Source: Acidocella aquatica
GTDB lineage: Bacteria > Pseudomonadota > Alphaproteobacteria > Acetobacterales > Acetobacteraceae
Assembly (NCBI RefSeq): GCF_030160635.1
Contig: NZ_BSOS01000067.1
Location: 306,617-370,616, forward strand
DNA length: 64,000 bases
Direction: 5' to 3'
Below are positions 55,241 through 64,000 of this stretch, one piece after another. How positions within the stretch are numbered: position 1 is the stretch's first letter; each line of letters opens with the position of its first letter. A model generated the notes under the pieces. The model was not told the DNA's origin. It ran no database searches and saw only the letters and a program-made list of their open reading frames with translations. The position numbers and the translations under genes are program-made.

Positions 55241-55287
55241 AAAACGCCGGAAACCGGCGCTTGAGGCGCTGATATCCGGCGTTTTTT
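55241..55287. terminator. Terminator after rpsU
   Basis: AAAACGCCGGA (55241-55251) pairs with TCCGGCGTTTT (55275-55285), with an inner hairpin GGCGC-TTGAG-GCGC in the loop. T-runs lie on both strands. It lies between rpsU and the PLD gene. Confidence 0.85.
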
Positions 55288-55313
55288 AGGGCGATGGTCC
55301 CTGGAGGGAGAGA

Positions 55314-55517
55314 TTAGAAGCCTTCGCGCTCGATACGCTTGCGCTCCATCTTGCGGGCGCGGCGGACGGCCTCGGCGGCTTCGCGGGCGCGGCGCTCGGA
55401 GGGCTTTTCATAATGGCGGCGGAGTTTCATCTCGCGGAACACGCCTTCACGCTGAAGCTTCTTTTTGAGCGCCTTCAGCGCCTGGTCGACGTTATTGTCA
55501 CGAACGAGAACTTGCAC
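55314..55517 (-). CDS. rpsU: 30S ribosomal protein S21
   Basis: A 67-residue basic protein starting [21 protein letters not shown] and ending in a Lys/Arg-rich helix. Alphaproteobacterial S21 is about this length. It is monocistronic with its own terminator. Confidence 0.96.
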   Translation of the reverse strand: MQVLVRDNNVDQALKALKKKLQREGVFREMKLRRHYEKPSERRAREAAEAVRRARKMERKRIEREGF

Positions 55518-55654
55518 TTGGCCGAAAACTCCTAAAAAACGCCCAAAATAAACGGCGAAACGCGGCCGGGATGGCCGTGTCCGCGAAGATTGGGGCGGCT
55601 ATAGCATAGATTTGCCGGTAGCCAAATCATTTCTGCTAGACCATTTATGCAGCC

Positions 55655-56194
55655 ATGGCGATTTTGAAAATAGCCCGGATGGGGCATCCTGTGTTGTTGG
55701 ACCGCGCGGCGGAGATTGAGGACGTGGGCGCGCCGGAGGTGCGGCGGCTGCTCGCGGATATGGTGGCGACACTGAAGGATGCCGGGGGCGTGGGGCTGGC
55801 AGCGCCGCAGGTGTTCGCGGGCGTGCGGCTGTTTATTTTTTATGTGCCGGAGGCGCGCGCGGAGGGCGGGGGCGCGATGCCGCTGACGGCGGTGTTCAAC
55901 CCGGTGGTGACCCCGCTGGACGAGGCGATCGAGCTGGGGTGGGAGGGGTGTCTCTCCATTCCCGGGCTGCGGGCGGCGGTGCCGCGCTACAGGCAGGTGA
56001 GGCTGCGCGGGCTGGGGGTTGAGGGTGAGGCGATGGATGTGGTGCTGGAGGGATTTGCGGCGCGGGTGGTGCAGCATGAGGCGGATCATCTGGACGGGGT
56101 GATGTACCCGATGCGGATGCGCGACTTCCGGTATTTTGGCTTTAATGAGGAAATGGACCGGAATCCGGTGCCGCTTCCCGAGGAGGTTTTGTGA
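55655..56194 (+). CDS. def: Peptide deformylase
   Basis: A 179-residue Fe(II) hydrolase that removes the N-formyl group from nascent proteins. All three motifs are present: GVGLAAPQ (residues 46-53), EGCLSIPG and QHEADHLDG. The Cys and the two His bind metal. Its stop overlaps the COQ9-like start (TGATG). Confidence 0.96.
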   Translation: MAILKIARMGHPVLLDRAAEIEDVGAPEVRRLLADMVATLKDAGGVGLAAPQVFAGVRLFIFYVPEARAEGGGAMPLTAVFNPVVTPLDEAIELGWEGCLSIPGLRAAVPRYRQVRLRGLGVEGEAMDVVLEGFAARVVQHEADHLDGVMYPMRMRDFRYFGFNEEMDRNPVPLPEEVL

Positions 56195-56805
56195 TGCAGA
56201 TTGATGAGGAGATGGCGGCGGTGCTGGACGCGCTGCCGGGACATGCGGCGTTTGACGGCTGGAACGTGACCGCGCTGGCCCGCGCCCTGGAGGATGCGGG
56301 GCGGGCGCCGGAGGATGCGGCGGTGTTGTTTCCAGGCGGGGCAGGGGAGATGATCGAGGCGTTTTTTGCCCGGAGCTTTGCGCGCCTGGAGACGGAGGCG
56401 GCGCTGGCCGACCTGGCGGCGTATCGCACGCCGGGGCGGGTGCGGGCGATTGTCACCATATGGTTTGAGCAGAATGCGGGGAACAAGGAGGCGGTGCGGC
56501 GCGCGCTCTCCTGGTTGAGTCTGCCGGGGAATTTGTTCCGGGGGCTGCGGATCAATGCCGGTATGGCAGATGCGGTGTGGCATGCGGCGGGAGATAAATC
56601 GGCGGATTTCAACTGGTACACCAAGCGGGGGCTGCTCGCGGCGGTGTTGGCCGCGACGATGCTGTATTGGGTGAATGACCGCTCGGGCGATGAGGAGGCC
56701 GTGCTATGGTTTCTGGACCGGCGGCTGGCGGATGTGGCGTGGATCGGCGGGCTTGGCAAGCGCGTTACGGGTAGGTTGCAGGGCCGGCGGTTCGGCGTAG
56801 GTTGA
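56194..56805 (+). CDS. COQ9-family protein
   Basis: A 203-residue protein matching the alphaproteobacterial/mitochondrial COQ9 family, with a TetR-like helical N-part (GWNVTALARALEDAG) and a lipid-binding C-part (WYTKRGLLAAVLAATMLYWVNDRSGDEEAVLWFLDRRL). COQ9 supports ubiquinone synthesis by delivering lipid intermediates to COQ7. The start overlaps def (TGATG), and GAGGAGG precedes it. It is consistent with the alphaproteobacterial assignment. Confidence 0.85.
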   Translation: MQIDEEMAAVLDALPGHAAFDGWNVTALARALEDAGRAPEDAAVLFPGGAGEMIEAFFARSFARLETEAALADLAAYRTPGRVRAIVTIWFEQNAGNKEAVRRALSWLSLPGNLFRGLRINAGMADAVWHAAGDKSADFNWYTKRGLLAAVLAATMLYWVNDRSGDEEAVLWFLDRRLADVAWIGGLGKRVTGRLQGRRFGVG

Positions 56806-56861
56806 GCCGCCGGGCTGATGCGTGCGGCTGTATATAAGACAGAGAAGTGGGAGCCTGAGGA

Positions 56862-57386
56862 ATGACGATTTCGATGTATGGCATGTCTGTGGGCAGTTTT
56901 GTGCCGGTGCTGGAGAGCTTGTCGGGGATTCTCGGCAAGGGCGCGGCGCATGGGCGGGAGAACAGCCTGGATTTGGCGAATGCACGGCTGGCGCCCGATA
57001 TGTTCACCCTGAAGCAGCAGGTGCAGATTGCCTGCGAGCATGCCAGGAGCTGCGTGTTGCGGCTGACCGGGCAGGCGGTGCCGGCCTTTGGCTTCACCGA
57101 GGCGGGCATGGAGGATTTGCAGGCGGGTATTGCCGCGGCCATCGCGTTTTTAAAGGGTGTGGATGCGGCGGCGTTCGAGGGGGCGGAGACGCGGGCGATT
57201 ACCATCGAGCTGCCCGGCGATCTGGTGATCGCGATGGACGGGGTGCAGCTGTTGCAGGCCTGGGCGCTGCCGAATTTCTATTTTCATGTGGTGACGGCCT
57301 ATGACATTTTGCGGCACAACGGGGTGAGCATCGGCAAGAAGGATTACTTGAGCCAGATTGCACCGCTGATCCGGCCGCGGGGGTAG
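56862..57386 (+). CDS. DUF1993-family protein
   Basis: A 174-residue, mostly helical protein (MYGMSVGSFVPVLESLSGIL ... LPNFYFHVVTAYDILRHNGVSIGKKDYL). The ending matches the DUF1993 pattern of 'NFYFHV..AYDILRHNGV'. The family resembles DinB/mycothiol-transferase-like four-helix bundles, but its chemistry is unknown. No motif permits a function. Confidence 0.8.
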   Translation: MTISMYGMSVGSFVPVLESLSGILGKGAAHGRENSLDLANARLAPDMFTLKQQVQIACEHARSCVLRLTGQAVPAFGFTEAGMEDLQAGIAAAIAFLKGVDAAAFEGAETRAITIELPGDLVIAMDGVQLLQAWALPNFYFHVVTAYDILRHNGVSIGKKDYLSQIAPLIRPRG

Positions 57387-57405
57387 CGGGCGGCGCCGGT
57401 GGCGC

Positions 57406-57852
57406 CTATCCGTTTGGCGGTTGCGGGCCGATGACCAGTTCGACCGGGAGTTTGGCGCGTTTTTTGACGCGGTAGGGTTCTTGCGACCAGTAGAGATCTG
57501 TGAGGAGCCAGTGACGGCGCGGGTCTGAGCCCATGACGATGACGTTGCAGTTGAGGCGGGCGGCTTCGGCGTTGATGCGCTTGGATGGGTTGCGGGTGGC
57601 GGCGACGACGCCGGTGGCGTCATGGCCGAGGCGGTTCAGCGCGGCGATGGTGTCCGCGATATGGGTGCGTTGCTGGGCCCATTCCTGTTTCGAGGGTAGC
57701 AGCCAGGGGTTGGGGAAGCCCAGCGAGACGCCCCAGATGCGGGCGATTGAGATGATGTGGATTTTTCCGGTGGGGCCCGCCATTGCGCTGGCATGCGCAA
57801 TGGCGGCTTTGCTGAAGGGTCTGCCTTCGGAGGCCAGGAGGATGTTAGTCAC
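57406..57852 (-). CDS. Universal stress protein family
   Basis: A 148-residue UspA-like protein. It begins MTNILLASEGRPFSKAAIAHASAM and has the hallmark VIVMGSDPRR in its second half. The full nucleotide-binding glycine pattern is incomplete, so ATP binding is uncertain. It overlaps the start of the APC permease by 8 bases, reading on the same strand after it. Its role may be linked to that permease. Confidence 0.8.
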   Translation of the reverse strand: MTNILLASEGRPFSKAAIAHASAMAGPTGKIHIISIARIWGVSLGFPNPWLLPSKQEWAQQRTHIADTIAALNRLGHDATGVVAATRNPSKRINAEAARLNCNVIVMGSDPRRHWLLTDLYWSQEPYRVKKRAKLPVELVIGPQPPNG

Positions 57853-59380
57853 CGGCGGCTATGTAGATGCCTTGCGAGGCTTTGACGCGGGGGTTTTCGA
57901 TGTAGGTGCGGTACCAGTAGAAGGGCAGGTAGGCGAAGAGGGTGGCCCAGCCCAGCCAGTAGTAGAGGCGCGCACCGCCCATGGCCGAGTAGATGTAGCC
58001 GCCGTATGACCAGATGACGAAATAGAAGGCGGCCATGGCGAGGGCGACCCATTTCATGAATTCGGGCAGTTTGAAGGGGCGTTTGGCGTCTTTTTTGTCT
58101 TGCCGGAGGATGAAATAGCCGATGAGGACGGGGATGAAGGAGGCGGTGTAGCCGACGTTGGAGAAGGTGTAAATTTGCACCGCGCCGCCCATGAAGACCA
58201 CGATGAGCGAGCAGAAGACGTTGAAGCCCATCGCGTTGGCGGGGACGCCGTGTTTGTTGAGTTTCTGGAAGAAGCGGGGGAATTCGCCGTCCAGCGCCAT
58301 TTGATAGAGGGCGCGCCCGGAGCCCATGATGGCATTGAGGGCCGAGAGCGCCAGGGCGACAATGAGCATGCCGGCGATCAGCCAGTCCAGCGCGCCGCCG
58401 ATACCGGGGAAGAGCTTGCTCGCGAAGGTCACGAAGATGGCCTTGGGGTCGGCCAGGGCGGAGTTGGAAAGGGCCTTGGCGCCGAGCACGACGACGAAGG
58501 CGATGGGCACCAGGGTGTAGATGAAGACGCCGTAGCCGCCCTCAAGGTTCAGGGCGATCTTGGCGTCGCGGGCGGGGTCGGCGCATTCGCCGATGTAGCA
58601 GGCGGCGGCTTCCATCGCGATCACGTTCCAGGTGAGGAGGAACGAGTAGCCGATGTAGACGGTGAGCCAGTTGTAGCCGCTCATGGGGGTGAAGAAGCCG
58701 GTGCCGTCGAGGTGTTTGAAGCCGGAGAGTTCGCTGAGGTGGACCACGGAGGGGGAGAAAATCCAGGCGACCGCGATGAAGGTGAGCGGCACCATGGAGA
58801 GGAAGGCGAGGATTTTGGCGAAGCCGGCGCCAAAGCGAATCCCCAGATAGGCGGGGATGAAGAACAGCAGCATGCCCACGACCGAGATGCCCAGAGTCCA
58901 ATAGGCAATGGGGGTGCCGAGGGGGTTGATGCCGGCGGTGGTGTTGAGGCCGAAGAGGGCGGCTATGTAGAAGGAGGCGAGGATCATGTTGAGCGGGCCG
59001 ACGGGGAACCAGCCGAGCCAGTACATCCAGGCGGTGACGCCGTTGATGTGTTTGGCGAAGCGGGGCCAGCGGTCCTTGAAGGCGGGGTAGGCGTAGGAGG
59101 GGGCGCCGCCGGTGCGCTCGGGCATCATGGCCGCGAGTTCGGCAAGGAATAGGCAGAGCAGCCAGCCGGTGAGGGTAATGACCACGGTGACGGGGATGCA
59201 GGCGGCGCCAAGAGTGGTGACCATGACCGGCGCGATGCCGGTGACCAGAATGGTGCCGGCCAGGCCGATGACGAAGGCGCCCATCCAACCGGTTTCGCGC
59301 TTTAGCTCGTGCGCGGTGTAGGACATTTCATCACTGCTTGAATCGGCTAGGTTCTCTATACCCGGATTTTCCTGGGTCAT
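57845..59380 (-). CDS. APC-superfamily amino acid permease
   Basis: A 511-residue transporter with about 12 hydrophobic helices. FVIGLAGTILVTGIAPVMVTTLG is helix 1, and LAELAAMMPERTGGAPSYAYPAF matches the E...P..GG...Y region of amino-acid permeases. VIAMEAAACYIGECADPARDAK resembles 'FEA....AEE..nP'. NAIMGSGRALYQMALDG is a conserved later segment. The substrate is unknown. A leader hairpin with a T-run sits just before its ribosome-binding site. It overlaps the universal stress gene. Confidence 0.88.
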   Translation of the reverse strand: MTQENPGIENLADSSSDEMSYTAHELKRETGWMGAFVIGLAGTILVTGIAPVMVTTLGAACIPVTVVITLTGWLLCLFLAELAAMMPERTGGAPSYAYPAFKDRWPRFAKHINGVTAWMYWLGWFPVGPLNMILASFYIAALFGLNTTAGINPLGTPIAYWTLGISVVGMLLFFIPAYLGIRFGAGFAKILAFLSMVPLTFIAVAWIFSPSVVHLSELSGFKHLDGTGFFTPMSGYNWLTVYIGYSFLLTWNVIAMEAAACYIGECADPARDAKIALNLEGGYGVFIYTLVPIAFVVVLGAKALSNSALADPKAIFVTFASKLFPGIGGALDWLIAGMLIVALALSALNAIMGSGRALYQMALDGEFPRFFQKLNKHGVPANAMGFNVFCSLIVVFMGGAVQIYTFSNVGYTASFIPVLIGYFILRQDKKDAKRPFKLPEFMKWVALAMAAFYFVIWSYGGYIYSAMGGARLYYWLGWATLFAYLPFYWYRTYIENPRVKASQGIYIAAGD

Positions 59381-59394
59381 TTTTTGTTTCCCCT

Positions 59395-59415
59395 AAAAAA
59401 GCCCAGAATCTGGGC
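59395..59415 (-). promoter_or_regulatory. Terminator-like hairpin in the permease leader
   Basis: On the reverse strand GCCCAG-ATT-CTGGGC is directly followed by TTTTTT. AGGGGAAACAAAAA and the ATG come next, so the hairpin ends 14 bases before the start. It could be a transcription attenuator controlling the permease. Confidence 0.5.
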
Positions 59416-59588
59416 ATTTTCATGCTCTTTTTTGTTTAATTCCGCGATCGCGCTATAAGCGCAGCCGTAGGCACGCCGTTGTTCCCAGCTTGAAAGAAAC
59501 ATTCTCCCAAGGCAAGAAAAATATTTAAATGGCCATAATATTTAATACGCCGCGTGGCGGTGACGGATTGGCCGGGCCGTTGGCCGGG

Positions 59589-60356
59589 TCAGAGCAGGGT
59601 GATGGTGTCGCCGGGGCGAATGGTGCCCTGGGTGATGACCTCGGCGAATATGCCGAGATCGATATGGCCGAAGTTTTCGCGCAGTTCGCGCACGGGGTTG
59701 GCGTCGCGGATGGCGGTGCAGGGGTTGACGGTGGTGGCGGCGCAGCGGTCGATGCGTTCATGCACACGCAGGGTGGCCTCGCCGATCTGCAGGGTTTTGC
59801 CGAGCCAGGAGAATTCGGCCCAGGGGGCGATTTCCTCGATATAGATGTTGGCGCGGAAGCGGCGTTTATCGCGGGGGGCGCCTGCGGCGGTTTCGAGGGC
59901 GTGGAGCGAGCCGAGGCCGATGAGGCTGAGGACCTGGGTTTGATGGTCGCAGAAGCTGTGGGATTCGAAATAATGGAAGGCGGGGCGCTGGCCGAGGGGG
60001 CCGGTGCGGGACTCTGTGCCGAGCCAGGCGGTGAGGAAATCGGTTAGGGCGGCGCGGCCCTCTGGCGTGAGCGGGTTGGCGGCGATGGTCTGTTTGTTTG
60101 GCGCGGTGATGGTCAGCTCGCGGGCGGATTCGTTGAAGCTTGTTTGCAGCAGGGCGATGCTGGCGTTGCGCAGCAGGCACATAAAATTGGTTTTGGAGAC
60201 CCAGGTGGGGGTTGCGGGGTTTAGCGCCGCGTCACCCTGGGCGAGGGCGAAGGCGCGGTCCCACGGGATGCAGCGGCCGGGGGAGAGAGCGGCGCTGGCC
60301 AGGGGCTCGGGCGTGAGGCCTTTGACCGGGTAGCGGTAGAGTGATTCGATGTGCAA
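59589..60356 (-). CDS. MOSC-domain protein
   Basis: A 255-residue protein with an N-terminal MOSC_N beta-barrel (HIESLYRYPVKGLTPEPL) and a MOSC domain (KRRFRANIYIEEIAPWAEFSWLGKTLQIGEATLRVHERIDRCAAT). MOSC proteins often handle molybdenum cofactor or sulfur transfer, as in molybdenum cofactor sulfurases and the YiiM/YcbX group. The conserved Cys in ERIDRCAAT is present. The TTG start at 60356 has GGGGAG upstream; a longer open frame upstream lacks coding character and lies in the clpB region. Confidence 0.85.
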   Translation of the reverse strand: MHIESLYRYPVKGLTPEPLASAALSPGRCIPWDRAFALAQGDAALNPATPTWVSKTNFMCLLRNASIALLQTSFNESARELTITAPNKQTIAANPLTPEGRAALTDFLTAWLGTESRTGPLGQRPAFHYFESHSFCDHQTQVLSLIGLGSLHALETAAGAPRDKRRFRANIYIEEIAPWAEFSWLGKTLQIGEATLRVHERIDRCAATTVNPCTAIRDANPVRELRENFGHIDLGIFAEVITQGTIRPGDTITLL

Positions 60357-60370
60357 CGGCGGGCTCCCCT

Positions 60371-60399
60371 CTTGAGCTGGATCATGGCGGTGCCAATAT
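60371..60399 (+). promoter_or_regulatory. Candidate heat-shock (sigma-32-type) promoter of clpB
   Basis: CTTGAG (60371-60376), a 16-base spacer and CCAATAT (60393-60399) resemble the alphaproteobacterial RpoH consensus (CTTG, spacer, CCATAT-like). It lies ~75 bases before the clpB ATG. The match is imperfect. Confidence 0.35.
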
Positions 60400-60416
60400 G
60401 GATTTGGCAAGTTGCT

Positions 60417-60461
60417 GTTGCCTATTGAGGGACAGTGATTCGGTTGCCTTTTGAGGGACAG
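60417..60461 (+). repeat. Tandem 19-bp repeat in the clpB leader
   Basis: GTTGCCTATTGAGGGACAG (60417-60435) recurs at 60443-60461 with one change, a 26-base period. It lies between the candidate promoter and the start codon. Confidence 0.7.
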
Positions 60462-60473
60462 GAGCAAAAGATT

Positions 60474-63053
<2,580 letters not shown>

Positions 63054-63058
63054 GCGTG

Positions 63059-63096
63059 GTTTCCTCCAAGGGGTGCTTATGCCCTTTGGAGGAAAC
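63059..63096 (+). promoter_or_regulatory. Hairpin masking the isochorismatase ribosome-binding site
   Basis: GTTTCCTCCAAGGGGT (63059-63074) pairs with the complementary arm GCCCTTTGGAGGAAAC (63081-63096) through a 16-bp stem with two wobble pairs and a 6-base loop. The Shine-Dalgarno GGAGGA (63088-63093) lies wholly inside the stem, and the ATG follows at 63099. There is no T-run, so this is not a standard terminator. Confidence 0.6.
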
Positions 63097-63098
63097 TT

Positions 63099-63689
63099 AT
63101 GACCCAGACCGCGCTGCTCGTCATTGATGCCCAGAATATTTATGCCGCCGCCGATTCGCCGTTATGCGTGCCAGGAATCGGCGCGTCGCTGGCGAATATC
63201 AACGCGCTGATCCGGGCGTTCGGCGCGGCGGGGCGGCCGGTGGTTTATATACGGCATGTGCATCGGGCCGACGGGCGGGATGCGGGGCGGATGTTTGATT
63301 TTGGCGGTGTGGCGGAGCCTGTGAGTTTTGTCGAAGGCAGCGTGGAGGCCGAATATATTCCGGGGCTTTTGCAGGTGCCGGGGGGGCTGCATGTGATCAA
63401 GCGGCGGTATTCCAGCTTTGAGGGCACTGAGTTGGAAGCGATTCTGCGTAGTCTGGGCGCGGATGGTGTTGTGATCTGCGGGTATATGACGAATTTCTGT
63501 TGTGATTCGACGGCGCGGGCGGCGCATGACCGCGATTACTTCGTGGACTTTATCGCCGACGCGACAGGCGCGCCGGATTTGAGTGAAAATTTTCTGCAAA
63601 AAAATATCATCGAGGCTGTTTCAACCACGCTGAACGCAGGGTTTGCGCGGGTTAAAAGCACATCGGACTATCTCGCGGAGATGGGATAG
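63099..63689 (+). CDS. Isochorismatase-family hydrolase
   Basis: A 196-residue cysteine hydrolase. The catalytic triad is D in LLVIDAQN, K in KRRYSSFEGT and C in GYMTNFCCDSTARAAHD. A cis-peptide-type VICGYMTN precedes the cysteine. The family includes nicotinamidases, N-carbamoylsarcosine amidases and true isochorismatases; no siderophore genes are near, so a small amide substrate is more likely. It starts 45 bases after clpB, behind the RBS-masking hairpin. Confidence 0.9.
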   Translation: MTQTALLVIDAQNIYAAADSPLCVPGIGASLANINALIRAFGAAGRPVVYIRHVHRADGRDAGRMFDFGGVAEPVSFVEGSVEAEYIPGLLQVPGGLHVIKRRYSSFEGTELEAILRSLGADGVVICGYMTNFCCDSTARAAHDRDYFVDFIADATGAPDLSENFLQKNIIEAVSTTLNAGFARVKSTSDYLAEMG

Positions 63690-64000
63690 GGGCGGCATGC
63701 GTTGCCGGCATAGCGGAAATGTTGCGCTGCAAAAAACGAGGATTTCCCAGGGGTTCAGGGTCTGGGAGGCGAAAAAGCGGCGGTTTGCGGTGGTTGGAAA
63801 GTTTGCGAGCGTGCGTTGACAGCCTGGGCTGGTCAGGCGTAGAACCCGCTCCACGCTGAGACGACGCGGACGGCACCAAGGCATCGGAGACGATGCCTTT
63901 TATGTCGGCTTCTAGTCAAGGCAAAAGTTGCTACTGTTATTTGACAATTGAATAGGCTGGGAAGGGATACGTTGGTGGCGTTTCTGGGCTGTGCTGCAAG
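63690..64000. other. Right-edge intergenic region
   Basis: No convincing gene. It contains a CCCAGG...CCTGG-type self-complementary patch near 63747 and a terminator hairpin at 63878-63903, so a small RNA is possible. After the terminator, TTATTTGACAATTGAATAGG and GGAAGGGATACG resemble leader or spacer elements of rRNA operons, but the window ends before a gene appears. Confidence 0.3.
63878..63903 (+). terminator. Intrinsic terminator near right edge
   Basis: AAGGCATCG-GAGA-CGATGCCTT followed by TTAT. A 9-bp stem and a 4-base loop. It may end the isochorismatase transcript or an unannotated small RNA. Confidence 0.7.

Overview
The window is G+C-rich chromosomal DNA of an alphaproteobacterium, most plausibly Acetobacteraceae/Rhodospirillales. 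This is inferred from the C4-type 5-aminolevulinate synthase, the COQ9-family protein, the rlmB / tRNA-Tyr / tRNA-Gly / tRNA-Trp / secE / nusG order, abundant GTG/TTG starts and a Hint-domain glycine-rich protein. No species is claimed. Most of the window is housekeeping backbone; an 18.5-kb block with patches of much lower G+C is inserted in it.

Layout. 1-7.9 kb: the 3' end of an unknown gene, an APC permease, an SDR dehydrogenase, an EmrA/EmrB-type efflux pair behind nusG-secE, three tRNAs and rlmB. 8-15.1 kb: a tightly coupled leftward operon of three glycosyltransferases, an ABC exporter, an outer-membrane-barrel-like protein and a histidine phosphatase, probably making and exporting a surface glycan or glycolipid. 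15.3-33.5 kb: prfB (with its programmed frameshift), ilvD, a secreted Hint protein, rho, a nitrilase-family hydrolase, a CBS protein, hemA, an SDR-like protein lacking the usual catalytic motif, satP-prpE (short-chain acid uptake and activation), ychF-pth, rplY, and rplU-rpmA-obgE-proB.

33.83-52.39 kb: a genomic island inserted at the 3' end of tRNA-Ser(CGA). It is bounded by a 14-bp direct repeat and by GTGGGT repeats that look like integrase arm sites. From left to right it carries a P4-type integrase, a VapBC toxin-antitoxin pair between 36-bp imperfect repeats, small island genes including an excisionase-like HTH protein, a three-gene operon of one HTH protein and two very different tyrosine-recombinase-like proteins, and then A+T-rich surface-glycan cargo (TPR-GT32-like, sulfotransferase, GT61-like, an unknown glycosyltransferase-like protein, and a 1005-residue GT2-GT4 fusion).

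52.4-64 kb: backbone resumes with a Tat-type polysaccharide deacetylase, a GNAT acetyltransferase, a phospholipase-D/cardiolipin-synthase-like lipoprotein, rpsU, def, a COQ9-family gene, a DUF1993-like gene, a universal stress protein overlapping an APC permease, a MOSC protein, clpB and an isochorismatase-family hydrolase whose Shine-Dalgarno sequence lies in a strong hairpin.

The intergenic spaces hold at least four kinds of short palindromic repeat. Most copies sit between convergent genes, where they probably terminate transcription. A larger 194-bp nested palindrome lies between proB and rplY.
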